From Massiliimalia timonensis (GTDB taxonomy: Bacteria; Bacillota; Clostridia; Oscillospirales; Ruminococcaceae), in the NCBI RefSeq assembly GCF_900186585.1, contig NZ_FYDD01000002.1, positions 1-64,000 of the forward strand: 64,000 nt of DNA. The letters are read 5' to 3'. This document shows, in pieces, positions 27,410 to 36,545 of this stretch; position 1 is the stretch's first letter; each line of letters opens with the position of its first letter. Under the pieces are notes generated by a model. It was not told where the DNA came from. It saw nothing but the letters and a program-made list of their open reading frames with translations, and did not search any database. A program made the position numbers and the translations under genes.

Positions 27410-28294
27410 TTATGATATTTCGTCGAAATATTCGACCCATAACACAGGATGGTTTTTATGATTTTCATAATTGCAGAGTTTGCAATAAAACTGATAGGAT
27501 TTTTTCTTCTGAAAGTCAAAAGGTAATTTGGATTTTACATATTGTAACGTATAGGTATTGCCATCCTCTGCTAGGATTTCAAATCTTAAAATATTATACG
27601 TACTTGCATCATTATCATTGGTTGGTCCTTCGTAAAAATATGTTTCTGATAGAACCTCGCCTGTCATTTCATATCGTTTTCCTGCATGACGCTCTGCGTT
27701 TTCAGTGGCTTTTACATTGATTTTCCGATATTCGGAACGGTTGATGCTACTTTCCAGTTCGTCCAATGAAACACCGCTAACCGAATGAAATGCCGCATTA
27801 TATGCATCATAATAAGGCGAGAGTACCATCCGCAATGATCCGCAGTCTAGAAATTCGCCATAGTCTGTTTTGTTTCTAGTGTCCCAAAAGGCGGTTGCTT
27901 TTTCTTTTGCTTCCACACCACTCCAAGTAGGTTCATAGTATAAACAAAGCCCGGCTAAGCAGTTGACGACAAACTGGTCGGAAGCATTTTCATCTATTTG
28001 CATACACCAGCTTTTATGAATTTTAAATAAATCATAGTAAAACCATACATAAATAGATTCCCCATCGGATTCAGCCACTGTGTCATGAAGGATCAGTGCA
28101 AAACGGTCTTTACTGGAAGAATCAAAAACATCCTCCTCAACAGTAAAATTTAGTTGATGGCTATCGCTTGTTTGACGAAGTTCTTTTGCCATATCATTGA
28201 TAGCAGCAGAATGTACATACTGTTTGCAGCCAACAAGAGCAAAACACAGACACACAGCAAAAGCAATAATTACAAAAAGTTTTACACGTTTCAT
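27410..28294 (-). CDS. Putative lipoprotein of unknown function
   Basis: A 294-residue exported lipoprotein: MKRVKLFVIIAFAVCLCFAL then VGCKQYV, lipidated Cys at about residue 23. The central ~150 residues are not recognised. The last ~90 residues (KRYEMTGEVLSETYFYEG...YNILRFEILAEDGNTYTLQY) resemble an OB-fold, tRNA_anti-like extracellular domain. It is AT-rich compared with neighbours. GAGGTGG precedes the ATG. No obvious operon partner. Confidence 0.6.
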   Translation of the reverse strand: MKRVKLFVIIAFAVCLCFALVGCKQYVHSAAINDMAKELRQTSDSHQLNFTVEEDVFDSSSKDRFALILHDTVAESDGESIYVWFYYDLFKIHKSWCMQIDENASDQFVVNCLAGLCLYYEPTWSGVEAKEKATAFWDTRNKTDYGEFLDCGSLRMVLSPYYDAYNAAFHSVSGVSLDELESSINRSEYRKINVKATENAERHAGKRYEMTGEVLSETYFYEGPTNDNDASTYNILRFEILAEDGNTYTLQYVKSKLPFDFQKKKSYQFYCKLCNYENHKNHPVLWVEYFDEIS

Positions 28295-28330
28295 AAAACC
28301 ACCTCAACAATAAGCTGTCTTGCATGATAT

Positions 28331-28368
28331 AAAGCAAGGAACAGAAAAATCTGTTCCTTGCCTTTTTA
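28331..28368 (-). terminator. Terminator after alpha-mannosidase
   Basis: GCAAGGAACAG pairs with CTGTTCCTTGC between the mannosidase stop and the lipoprotein start. T-rich sequence occurs on both sides. Confidence 0.75.
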
Positions 28369-28374
28369 TTTCTG

Positions 28375-31300
28375 TTATGGGTGCAGTAAGAATGTTTTGA
28401 TCTCAAACGGCTTGATTGTGAAAGAAAGGCTGCCGGTCTGGGATTCCCCGCAGGGCCGCTCCATCAGGTCGCATTCCTGCCAAGCGGAATACGGCAGATT
28501 AAATGTACCGTTTACCTGCCCGCGTTTGCCGCTGCATTCATGGACGCGCAGTACGATAGAGTCGCTGTCCTCTGCCTTTTTCACTGCGTCTACGCAGATA
28601 CCGTCACGGTCAAAGGAAAGGAAAGAAGTCGGGGCATTCCATGTGCCGGGCAGCTTCAGCATCGGGTTGTTGAGCGTCCAAGCTTCCCGTTCCAGATCAG
28701 ATTCAAACCATGCTTCTTCGTGCGGGAACAGGGAATAGGTCACGGTTTGTAACCCGCGGTCTGCATCATAATCCGGGAAGTTGGAGGCCTTGAGCAGGCT
28801 TAGACGAAGCACACTGTCCTTCACGTCATAGCCATATTTGCAGTCGTTGAGCAGGGCAACTCCGTAACCGCTTTCAGACAGATCCGCCCACTTGTGGCCG
28901 ACCACCTCAAATTTTGCCGCCTCCCAGCTGGTGTTGCGGGTAATAGGCCGTTCGATGCTGCCGAACTGGATGTCAAACCGTGCGGAGGTCGCGCGGATAT
29001 CAAGCGGGAAGGAGACCTTTAAGATCTTTTCCCGTTCCTGCCAGTCGATCTCGGTCTGGAAATCGATCCTGCGGGAGAAAGAATAAAGCTTCATGTTCTG
29101 GGTGATGGTGGTATTTTTATACTTCCATACAAAATGTACCGTCGTGGCAAACGCGTCCTGTTCAATGGATATATCCCGCAGGTCAGTAACGCAGTCCATT
29201 TTGTCCGCAAAGGAAGCTTCCAGTTCCCACGCGTCAAACTCCCTTGGCTTATCCTCAAATAACTGAAACACGTTCCCGGCAGTTCCCTTCTGCAGCAGCT
29301 CCCGCCCGGCAGAACGGTCGTAAATAGAGGTTAGATGTCCGTTTTCATCCCAAAGGATCTGATAAAATTCGGTTTCCACTTTTCCTTGGTTTGGTAAAGC
29401 AACAACATCTGGAGCGCTCCACTCTTCATCACCGATGGTGCGTGCGGTGAACGGCGGCAGGTCTTGTACCAAAACCTGTTTTCCGTTTTGTGTAATCACT
29501 TCCGATTGCTTCCAGGAGGAGGTGTTAAACACAGTCAGCGCACCGTCTTCCGGCCTTGTGATCCCGTTCAGGGACTGGTCGTTGACCGTTTTTATCATCT
29601 GCTCGGCCTGTGCGTATTCTTCCCGGCTGTCTTCGTAGACTTCATGGATAGAAGAACCCGGGATTACATCGTGGAACTGGTTGCGGAGAATGATTTTCCA
29701 CGCGGGGTATAATGCGGTGGAAGCCTCCTGGTTACTGGCCAGCACAGCCAATAATTCTGCGTTGCGCATTGCAAACTCCATGCGGCGGTTAGTCTTCTTG
29801 TTGTAGGCCTGAGAGGTGTAGGTGCCGCGGTGGAATTCCAGATATAGTTCGCCATCCCAGGTTGGGATGTATCCGCCGCGGGGATTTTCGGCCATGGTGT
29901 GGTTTAGGCGTTTTAAGTAATCCCGCACATGTTCTGAACGGACGTGGGGCAGCCCCGGCATTTTTGCCACGCAGCGCATTGTTTCCAGCATATCGCGGTT
30001 TACCCCGCCGCCCCCGTCGCCGTACCCGTAAGCGATCAGCAGGTCGGTGTTCGTGTCCTTGTTCTGGTAAGCATCCCAAACGCCTTTTACGCTGTAAGGA
30101 TCCGTTTTCCCATTGTAGGTGTAATAACGGCTGTTGAAGCGTTCCGGCGCAGTGATAAAGTGGGTGGTAACCTCCGTGCCATCAATTCCCCGCCAGTAGA
30201 ATGTATCGTAAGGCAGTTTGTTCGTATCGTTCCAACTGATCTTTGTGGTAACAAAAGTATCGATGCCAGATTTTTTCAAGATCTGCGGCAGCGCCCAGGA
30301 GTATCCGAAAACATCCGGGAGCCATAAAAAGTCGTTTTCATACCCAAATTCCCGTTCAAAAAAGCGCTTTCCGTATAAGATCTGCCGCACGATAGATTCC
30401 CCGCCGGACAGGTTGCAGTCGCATTCTACCCACATGGAGCCGCTTGGCTCCCAGCGGCCCGCCTGCACCAATTCCTTGATCTGGCTGTAAATATCCGGAT
30501 AATCCTGCCGGATAAAATCATAGACCTGAGCCTGCGACTGTAAGAACTGATAGTTTTCGTATTGCTTCATCAGCCTGTTGACCGTGGAAAAAGAACGCGC
30601 GCATTTTTCACGGGTGTGGCGGTATCTCCACAGCCAGGCTACGTCGATATGGGTATGTCCGACCAGGGAAACGTTGATATTCGGCTTATCCTGCCCCTGA
30701 AGCGTCTGGTTTAAGTAATCGTTGGCACGCTTGGTAGAAGCGTAAAAATCCTCTGAGCGCGGATACGAGAAATCTACCATTCGAAACGCTGCCAACAAAG
30801 TGTTTTTCAAAAATCCCTGAGTAGGGTCGTTGTCGGGCAATTCCTCAATGGTTTCCAGCATGTTGCGGGTCATAAAGTAAAATTCGTCCGTCGGCCGGTC
30901 CAGTATAGCGATATCTGCACGGCGAAGCTGGTGTTCAATGACAGTGTGCGGTCCGCCCCCGTTTAAACCGCTCCACAGGCGGAAGCGCAGGGAAAGAGGC
31001 TTTTTGGTGAGCTCGGGCGGAAAAAATACTTCCTGATGGTTGGAGTCCACTCCTTGGTACGGTTCGTCATTGACAAAAATAAGGCTTTCAAAATGGCTGT
31101 TGTTTCCAGCACCGGTAATTCCGAAGTCAAAGATCCCGACGAGTTCTTTCCCTTGACAGGCCTCAGGAATGTCTAGCTCTGTGCAGAGCCACAGATACTG
31201 GTCCCAGCCTTTCCAGTGATCCCCTAGATTTAACTGAAACGGCGGTTCCGAAGGGTCTGGCAGGCGGACGCCGTTTTCCCCTTTGTCATGATAGACGCAA

Positions 31301-31395
31301 AATGAATCGATTGAACAAACCGGCTGGTAACGCAGTTCGGATAATTGCCCGATCTGCTTTTTCAGACGGTCAGCATGGTGAAAATCAAAAGGCAT
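28375..31395 (-). CDS. GH38 alpha-mannosidase
   Basis: A 1006-residue glycoside hydrolase family 38 enzyme that removes alpha-linked mannose. Domain order: N-terminal beta domain (1-~230), catalytic domain starting with GHTHIDVAWLWRYRHTREK (Zn-binding His/Asp), nucleophile Asp in SMWVECDCNLSGGES near residue 325, VFGYSWALPQILKKSG, the central helical domain, and the large C-terminal beta domains. No signal peptide, so it acts in the cytoplasm on imported oligosaccharides. AAGGAGG precedes the ATG. Its neighbours upstream are a polyol dehydrogenase and a ROK repressor, suggesting a sugar-responsive cluster. The terminator between it and the dehydrogenase shows separate transcription. Confidence 0.93.
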   Translation of the reverse strand: MPFDFHHADRLKKQIGQLSELRYQPVCSIDSFCVYHDKGENGVRLPDPSEPPFQLNLGDHWKGWDQYLWLCTELDIPEACQGKELVGIFDFGITGAGNNSHFESLIFVNDEPYQGVDSNHQEVFFPPELTKKPLSLRFRLWSGLNGGGPHTVIEHQLRRADIAILDRPTDEFYFMTRNMLETIEELPDNDPTQGFLKNTLLAAFRMVDFSYPRSEDFYASTKRANDYLNQTLQGQDKPNINVSLVGHTHIDVAWLWRYRHTREKCARSFSTVNRLMKQYENYQFLQSQAQVYDFIRQDYPDIYSQIKELVQAGRWEPSGSMWVECDCNLSGGESIVRQILYGKRFFEREFGYENDFLWLPDVFGYSWALPQILKKSGIDTFVTTKISWNDTNKLPYDTFYWRGIDGTEVTTHFITAPERFNSRYYTYNGKTDPYSVKGVWDAYQNKDTNTDLLIAYGYGDGGGGVNRDMLETMRCVAKMPGLPHVRSEHVRDYLKRLNHTMAENPRGGYIPTWDGELYLEFHRGTYTSQAYNKKTNRRMEFAMRNAELLAVLASNQEASTALYPAWKIILRNQFHDVIPGSSIHEVYEDSREEYAQAEQMIKTVNDQSLNGITRPEDGALTVFNTSSWKQSEVITQNGKQVLVQDLPPFTARTIGDEEWSAPDVVALPNQGKVETEFYQILWDENGHLTSIYDRSAGRELLQKGTAGNVFQLFEDKPREFDAWELEASFADKMDCVTDLRDISIEQDAFATTVHFVWKYKNTTITQNMKLYSFSRRIDFQTEIDWQEREKILKVSFPLDIRATSARFDIQFGSIERPITRNTSWEAAKFEVVGHKWADLSESGYGVALLNDCKYGYDVKDSVLRLSLLKASNFPDYDADRGLQTVTYSLFPHEEAWFESDLEREAWTLNNPMLKLPGTWNAPTSFLSFDRDGICVDAVKKAEDSDSIVLRVHECSGKRGQVNGTFNLPYSAWQECDLMERPCGESQTGSLSFTIKPFEIKTFLLHP

Positions 31396-31516
31396 ATGGA
31401 AGAAACCTCCTTGATGAGAATTTGTAATCCTTTGATACGAGTTCCATTATACGCAGGGGACGGGAAAAATACTAGGGGAAAAAACAGAGAAAATAAGGGT
31501 ATTTTTTTGTCATAAA

Positions 31517-31549
31517 AGTAAAAGACTCCGGGCAGCTTCTGCCCGGAGT
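31517..31549 (-). terminator. Terminator after the sorbitol-dehydrogenase-like gene
   Basis: ACTCCGGGCAG pairs with CTGCCCGGAGT; on the minus strand it is followed by CTTTTACTTTT. Confidence 0.85.
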
Positions 31550-31579
31550 TTTGTTTTTGTATATTTGCCAAAGGAATTG

Positions 31580-32626
31580 TTAACAGATCTTGATCACGCC
31601 TTTGACCACATCGGCTTTGTTGTTGATGCAGTGATCCATTGCTTCCTGTACCTCATCCAGTGTATACAGGTCGGTGACAATGCCCTTTAAGTTCACTTTT
31701 CCTTCTGCCACCGCCTCGATCGCCATCGGATAAATATGACGGTAACGGAATACAGTCTTAAAGGTAAGTTCTTTGTCCAGCGCCATACCGATCGGCAGGG
31801 TCATTTCTCCGCTTGCACTGTATCCCACCAAAACGATGGTAGCGCCCTTTTTAGAGGCTGTCATTAGCTGCTTGGTCGTAATTTCACTGCCTGCGGTTTC
31901 AATGGACAAATCGCAGCCCTTGCCGTCTGTCAGGCGAAGGATCGCTTCTACCGGATCCTCCTCCTTGGCATTGATCACTCCGGTTGCGCCCAATTCCATC
32001 GCTTTGTCAAGCCTCTTTTGCATGACGTCGACCACATAAACCTTGGAAACCCCCATTGCCTTGAGCGCCATCATAGATACAAGCCCAATACATCCGGACC
32101 CTGTTACGACTGCGGTCTGCCCGGCATGCGCGCCGCCCTGTTGCGCGGCATGGAAGCCAACAGCCAGCGGTTCGATTAATGCGCCTTCCATGGTGCTGAC
32201 GTTTTCCGGAAGTTTAAAGCACAGATCGGCTTCGTGTGCGACATATTCCTGAAATACGCCGTCTACCGGCGGCGTTGCAAAGAAGATAACGTCTGGGCAA
32301 AGATTATATAGGCCTTTTCTGCAAAATTCGCAGTGTCCGCAGGTTTTGCCCGGCTCCAAAGCAACGCGGTCGCCCTCTTTTAGGTGGGTGACGCTTTTCC
32401 CAACTTTAACAACGATGCCGCCCGGCTCATGGCCCAGCACAAACGGCGGTTCTACCACGAAGTCGCTGATCCGCCCGGTTTCAAAATAATGTAGATCCGA
32501 CCCGCAGATACCAACATACTCTAATTTTACTAATACTTCGTTATCCGCCGGTTCTGGGATCGGACGTTCTTCAAAACCCATTTTACCGATCCCGGTCATG
32601 ACGGCAACCTTCATCATTTCACTCAT
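31580..32626 (-). CDS. Zinc-dependent polyol (sorbitol/xylitol) dehydrogenase
   Basis: A 348-residue MDR dehydrogenase. Catalytic zinc ligands lie in YVGICGSDLHYF and GHEPGG, the structural zinc lobe is CGHCEFCRKGLYNLC, and the Rossmann motif is GSGCIGLVSMM. GICGSDLHYFE and the short loop pattern are typical of sorbitol/xylitol dehydrogenases. The divergently lying gene on the same strand upstream is a ROK repressor. A consensus promoter and a candidate ROK operator sit between. AAGGGGG precedes the ATG. Confidence 0.87.
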   Translation of the reverse strand: MSEMMKVAVMTGIGKMGFEERPIPEPADNEVLVKLEYVGICGSDLHYFETGRISDFVVEPPFVLGHEPGGIVVKVGKSVTHLKEGDRVALEPGKTCGHCEFCRKGLYNLCPDVIFFATPPVDGVFQEYVAHEADLCFKLPENVSTMEGALIEPLAVGFHAAQQGGAHAGQTAVVTGSGCIGLVSMMALKAMGVSKVYVVDVMQKRLDKAMELGATGVINAKEEDPVEAILRLTDGKGCDLSIETAGSEITTKQLMTASKKGATIVLVGYSASGEMTLPIGMALDKELTFKTVFRYRHIYPMAIEAVAEGKVNLKGIVTDLYTLDEVQEAMDHCINNKADVVKGVIKIC

Positions 32627-32642
32627 AAAAATACCCCCTTAA

Positions 32643-32668
32643 ACTTTATTTAATCGTTTTATGAAAGT
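32643..32668. promoter_or_regulatory. Candidate ROK operator in the dehydrogenase leader
   Basis: A 26-bp imperfect palindrome with outer ACTTT...AAAGT arms, between the -10 and the start codon. The AACTTT half-site is shared with the perfect palindrome in front of the ROK gene. Confidence 0.45.
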
Positions 32669-32674
32669 ATCTTT

Positions 32675-32703
32675 ATTATAGAGCCGACTCTTTCTAATGT
32701 CAA
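32675..32703 (-). promoter_or_regulatory. Full-consensus sigma-A promoter of the polyol dehydrogenase
   Basis: On the minus strand TTGACA, exactly 17 bases, TATAAT. A promoter this strong needs a repressor, consistent with the ROK gene next door. Confidence 0.9.
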
Positions 32704-32776
32704 TCCGCGGCAGACGGATTTGTATCATTACACAAGAAAAAGGCCCGGCTTCTGCTAGTTATCCACAAAAGCCGGG

Positions 32777-33901
32777 TCAGGGGATGGAATCATAAAATCC
32801 TTCGATGAATTGCAGTCCCGCTCCCAAAGCATAGGCATGGTCGGGCGCATGGCATACCGAAAGATAGTCGGAATCGCGATCAAAGGTATTGTAAAGGGAA
32901 GCCAGTTCCTGAAAGCGGGACAGATAAGGGGAAAGATACGCCCCCACATATCCACCTAATATGATCGGGCAGTCAAAGGCCATACGCAGGTTGGTAACAG
33001 AAATAGCCAGATAACGCAGATAAGTCTCCCATCCGGCGGTGCAGGCAGGATCCCCCTGAGAGAGCTTTTGAAAAAACCGCTCCAAGCTGCCTTCCGCTAA
33101 GGAAGAGAGAACGCGGGAAGAACAATAAGCATCCATACATCCGCTTTTACCGCAGTAACATTCCTTACCATCCGGCACCAGAATCATATGGCCGATCTCA
33201 CCGCTCTTATACTGTTCGCCCATGTAAAGCTGGCGGTCAAAAAAAACAGCTCCGCCGACCGTTTCGGCAAGGGAGAGGAAAACAGCATCCTTTTGGATAT
33301 ATTTTTGTTCAGCCAGTCCGGCAGCGTTGGCATCGTTGCAGAAAATGGTTTCATAAGGCAGGTGCCGGCGGAATTTTTGCAGACTGACATTGGCGATCCG
33401 CAATACCCGCGACTGGGTAATGAGGTCCCGCGCGGTATCAACATTGCCCGGCAAAGAGATCCCGACGCCCAAAAGCCGGTCAGTAGGAATCGCCTGTTTT
33501 TGAATGAAGCTGGCGATGTGTTCCCCAAAGGCTCGATAGTACTCCGGACTGTCTTGATAGGCGAGGGAAACCCGTTCCGAAGCGGTAATAAAGCCCCCAA
33601 GATCTAAAAGAGCGGTTTCCAGGTGCCTGGCCGTGATCTCTACCCCAACGGCAAAGCGCGCGTCCCGCACCACTGATACGGTCCGTGCCCGCCTTCCCCC
33701 GGTAGAGGCCAGTGTTTTTTGTTCTTCGACCAGGCCATCTGCGACAAGCGCTTTGATATTTTGCAACACAGTTGGCATACTCATCCCCAGATGATATGCA
33801 ATGGATTGCTTGGTGACATCTGTATTGTGACAGATAAAACGAAATATTTTTATTTTGTTCATCTGTTTCATGGGTTGGTTTTCCACTTTTGCCCCGATCA
33901 T
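32777..33901 (-). CDS. ROK-family transcriptional repressor
   Basis: A 374-residue NagC/XylR/Mlc-type regulator. The N-terminal winged helix has IFRFICHNTDVTKQSIAYHL and GMSMPTVLQNIKALVADGLV. The ROK sugar-kinase-like domain follows, with DLGGFIT, GISLPGNV, CNDANAAGLAE, GEIGHM and the zinc motif CYCGKSGCMDAY. It senses a sugar or sugar phosphate and represses when unliganded. The ATG has AGGAG 7 bases ahead. Its own promoter carries a perfect 18-bp palindrome, so it is probably autoregulated and also controls the polyol dehydrogenase. Confidence 0.88.
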   Translation of the reverse strand: MIGAKVENQPMKQMNKIKIFRFICHNTDVTKQSIAYHLGMSMPTVLQNIKALVADGLVEEQKTLASTGGRRARTVSVVRDARFAVGVEITARHLETALLDLGGFITASERVSLAYQDSPEYYRAFGEHIASFIQKQAIPTDRLLGVGISLPGNVDTARDLITQSRVLRIANVSLQKFRRHLPYETIFCNDANAAGLAEQKYIQKDAVFLSLAETVGGAVFFDRQLYMGEQYKSGEIGHMILVPDGKECYCGKSGCMDAYCSSRVLSSLAEGSLERFFQKLSQGDPACTAGWETYLRYLAISVTNLRMAFDCPIILGGYVGAYLSPYLSRFQELASLYNTFDRDSDYLSVCHAPDHAYALGAGLQFIEGFYDSIP

Positions 33902-33916
33902 CTTAATACTCCTGCG

Positions 33917-33934
33917 AAACTTTTATAAAAGTTT
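33917..33934. promoter_or_regulatory. Perfect 18-bp palindrome in the ROK gene leader
   Basis: AAACTTTTATAAAAGTTT is its own reverse complement and lies just downstream of the -10 of the ROK promoter, a standard place for an autorepression operator. Confidence 0.6.
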
Positions 33935-33945
33935 TTCTAAAATCA

Positions 33946-33974
33946 AGTATAGCTGAAACGTGCTGAAAAGTCTA
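33946..33974 (-). promoter_or_regulatory. Promoter of the ROK repressor
   Basis: On the minus strand TAGACT, 17 bases, TATACT. Confidence 0.65.
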
Positions 33975-34664
33975 GCTTTCTTTTTGGGGCGCAATGTGTT
34001 TGTCGGAACGGAGCAGCAGGATCAGTGTGCCAACGAGAAGAATGGCACAAAGAAAAAGTGTTTTTTCTTGAAAGAGATTGGTAAACAGCGCCCCGGTCGC
34101 AGCGCCAAAGCAGAAAAACAGGATGATAATGAAATACCGTGCCGCGCTCTTTCCGGCGGGCCGGTCATGATCCAGCCAAAAGCGGCAGAGGTGCTCTGCG
34201 GCGGAGCGCAGGTTTCCGGTGCACATAGTGGTGGCGTAAGCATTCCCTTTTAAGGTGCGGAAACAGTTGACCTGCAAGGAGCAAACAAAGGAAACGGTAA
34301 CATTGACGATCACGTCCGGAACTTCTTGGGGCAGGAAGCCCAGCACGCACAAAAGGGCTGCCTCGATCACCAGAATCGTGTGCCGCCAGTTTAAAAAGGC
34401 TTCTTCGGTGATCTTCCGTTTTAGGATTTCGGTCACGATGACCCCTAGAAAAAAGGCGGTAATAGGGACCAAATAGTAAAGGCACCGGCTCCAGTTTTTT
34501 TCGGCCGCTGAAATACCGAACAGGACCATGTTTCCGGTCTGGGCATTGGCGAATACACCTCCGCGGAACAGGTAGGTGTGCGCGTCCAGCATTCCGCCCA
34601 CAATCGCTAAAAATATGCCGACCCGCAGCGATTCATGCAGGGGATAAAGTTTTTGTTGCAGCAT
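33972..34664 (-). CDS. YoaK/DUF1275-family membrane protein
   Basis: A 230-residue polytopic membrane protein of the YoaK (DUF1275) family, with about six helices. The diagnostic N-terminal part FLAIVGGMLDAHTYLFRGGV followed by FANAQTGNMVLFGI and the later TMCTGNLRSAAE are present. No function is established; a transport-like role is assumed from the fold. ATG 34664 is chosen over the longer frame because AAGGGAAGAATC precedes it and the family motif starts near residue 15. Its stop overlaps the ROK promoter region. Confidence 0.85.
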   Translation of the reverse strand: MLQQKLYPLHESLRVGIFLAIVGGMLDAHTYLFRGGVFANAQTGNMVLFGISAAEKNWSRCLYYLVPITAFFLGVIVTEILKRKITEEAFLNWRHTILVIEAALLCVLGFLPQEVPDVIVNVTVSFVCSLQVNCFRTLKGNAYATTMCTGNLRSAAEHLCRFWLDHDRPAGKSAARYFIIILFFCFGAATGALFTNLFQEKTLFLCAILLVGTLILLLRSDKHIAPQKES

Positions 34665-34689
34665 GGATTCTTCCCTTTCTTCTTTGAGT

Positions 34690-34701
34690 ATTAGTACTAA
34701 T
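34690..34701. promoter_or_regulatory. 12-bp palindrome upstream of the YoaK-like gene
   Basis: ATTAGTACTAAT is a perfect palindrome lying between a TTGATA-like -35 and an AATACT-like -10 on the minus strand, so a repressor bound there would block this promoter. TTAGTANTAA-type sites are used by some MarR-like regulators (weak inference). Confidence 0.4.
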
Positions 34702-34813
34702 TTTATTGTATCAAACCAAGAGTTGGATAGCAACTGGGATGTTGCTTGAAAAAAACGACGCTCCCCTGTGTTTTTGTGACAGACTTTAAAAAGAAAAGTA
34801 TTTTGAAAATCGG

Positions 34814-34842
34814 TTGACATCAGGTGCCGGAGGGACTATGAT
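34814..34842 (+). promoter_or_regulatory. Strong promoter of the sugar isomerase gene
   Basis: TTGACA (34814-34819), 17 bases, TATGAT (34837-34842). Confidence 0.8.
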
Positions 34843-34875
34843 GAAAGCAAAGAATCCTAGAAAGAAGGTTTTATG

Positions 34876-35701
34876 ATGCGGATCGGAGCAAATTGCGACC
34901 TGTCGCCGAAGGATCCCGGCGAATGGGTCCGAAAGGCGAAGGAATTAAGATGCGAGGCAGTTAGCTGTCCGGTGGACTACACAGCCTCTGCGGAGGAACG
35001 AAAGGCTTACCGGGAGGCCGCTGAGCGGCAGGACATTTTGATCGCCGAGGTAGGCGTATGGAATAACCCCATAGCGTTAGATGAGGCGGAACGAAAAGAA
35101 GCGATCCGCGTCGCCTGCGAGCAGCTGGCGCTTGCGGATGAAATGGGGGCCTGCTGCTGCGTTAATGTTATGGGTGCAGCCGGGCCGGTATGGGATGGAT
35201 GCTATCCGGAAAATATGTCTGCGGATGTGTACCAGCTTTCTGTAGAAACGGTACGGAAGATTATCGACGCGGTAAAGCCCACCCGTACCTGCTATACGAT
35301 AGAGCCTATGCCGTGGATGGTCCCTGATTCTCCGGAGGCCTGTTTAAAACTGCTCAAAGATGTAGACCGAAAAGCGCTTGGTGTGCATTTGGATTATACG
35401 AATATGATCAACAGCATCCCAAAATATTTCCAAAGCAGTGCGTTTATTAAAGAGTGTTTCCGGCTGCTGGGGCCATTTATTAAGTCGATCCATGCCAAGG
35501 ATATCATTGCGGAGCATGTTTTACCCTGCCACATCCATGAGGTGATGCCGGGCTGGGGGAACGATTGATTATTCGCTTGTGCTCAAGCTTGCGGACCAGC
35601 TGGGAAAAGATATGCCGGTGCTGGTAGAGCATTTGGAAACCCTTGAAGAGTACCAGCAGGCGGTGGCGCATCTTCACAGTGTTTGGCAGTCCTGCCAGTA
35701 G
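34876..35701 (+). pseudogene. Sugar phosphate isomerase/epimerase, broken by a frameshift
   Basis: A TIM-barrel protein of the xylose-isomerase-like/AP-endonuclease-2 family: start MRIGANCDLSPKDPGEWV, then CYTIEPMPWMVPD, VHLDYTNMIN, SIHAKDI and VMPGWG. The frame as given stops at 35568 after 230 residues. Dropping one base from the G5 run 35555-35559 restores GWGTIDYSLVLKLADQLGKD, then PVLVEHLETLEEYQQ, to a stop at 35701. The restored protein (~275 residues) has the family length and includes the last barrel strand with its Glu. Either a recent mutation or a sequencing error. The second of two ATGs is taken, 7 bases after AAGAAGG. Confidence 0.8.
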
Positions 35702-35733
35702 CCCGGCCTTTGCCGGCGGAAAGGGGTATTTTT

Positions 35734-36507
35734 ATGCTGACAAGCGAGGACCGGCAATATCTTTTAGAATTGGAGGAAGCGATCCGCAAAAAGGATCTTT
35801 CCGCGATGATAGCATGGGCTGTATTCTGGACCGTAGAGCATCCGGAAGAACTTCTGTCTCCCCGTCAGGCAGACCGGGTCGTAGAATACTACGGCCTTGG
35901 CGTACAAAACGGAGATGCGCTTTCCTGTCTGAATTTGGGGGCCTTGTATTATACCGGTGTGATCGTAGAACAGGATTTTTCCAAGGCGGTGGGGCTGTAC
36001 CAAATGGCGGCTAGGCTGGCAGAAGAAGAGGAGGAAGATTCGATTGCGGCACTGGCACTGTCTAACTTAGGGTACTGCTACTATTATGGAAGGGATATAC
36101 CCGTCGATTATGCAAAGGCTTACCACTGCTTTTTATACAGTGCTTTAAAATTTCATGATGTGACCTCCTATTATAAGGCAGGGGATATGTACCGCTACGG
36201 AAACTATGTGGGAAAAGATGAGGATATTGCCTTTTTGTTTTATCAAAAAGCGGAAGAAGCCTTAGATGAAGAGAACGATCCCGAGCATATTGCGGCTGAC
36301 GTGTATAAGCGTTTGGGAGAATGCCGGCTTTATGGGATCGGGACCCAGAAGAGCCCATTTTTGGCGCGGGCCTACCTGCATCGTTCCGAGCAGGAGTATA
36401 AGCAGAAAGTGTTGCGCAATGATCCCTTTGCTCCGGGACTGCTGGTAAAGGTGCAAAGCCTTTTGAACGAAGTGGAAAATGAGATCTATAAGCGCAAAGA
36501 CAGATAA
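35734..36507 (+). CDS. Sel1-like repeat (SLR) protein
   Basis: A 257-residue helical protein with Sel1/TPR-type repeats: DALSCLNLGALYYTGVIVEQ, ALALSNLGYCYYYGRDIPVD, SYYKAGDMYRYGNYVGKDED and VYKRLGECRLYGIGTQKSPF. Such repeats are protein-protein adaptors. No signal peptide, so cytoplasmic. ATG 35734 (AAAGGGG upstream) is taken; the frame extends 17 codons further but overlaps the previous gene. Partner unknown. Confidence 0.75.
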   Translation: MLTSEDRQYLLELEEAIRKKDLSAMIAWAVFWTVEHPEELLSPRQADRVVEYYGLGVQNGDALSCLNLGALYYTGVIVEQDFSKAVGLYQMAARLAEEEEEDSIAALALSNLGYCYYYGRDIPVDYAKAYHCFLYSALKFHDVTSYYKAGDMYRYGNYVGKDEDIAFLFYQKAEEALDEENDPEHIAADVYKRLGECRLYGIGTQKSPFLARAYLHRSEQEYKQKVLRNDPFAPGLLVKVQSLLNEVENEIYKRKDR

Positions 36508-36510
36508 AAA

Positions 36511-36545
36511 GAGAGAAGCGGAAAAATTTCCGCTTCTCTCTTTAT
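36511..36545. terminator. Bidirectional terminator
   Basis: GAGAGAAGCGGAAA pairs with TTTCCGCTTCTCTC; T-rich on the plus side, A-rich before it for the convergent phosphatase gene. Confidence 0.9.
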
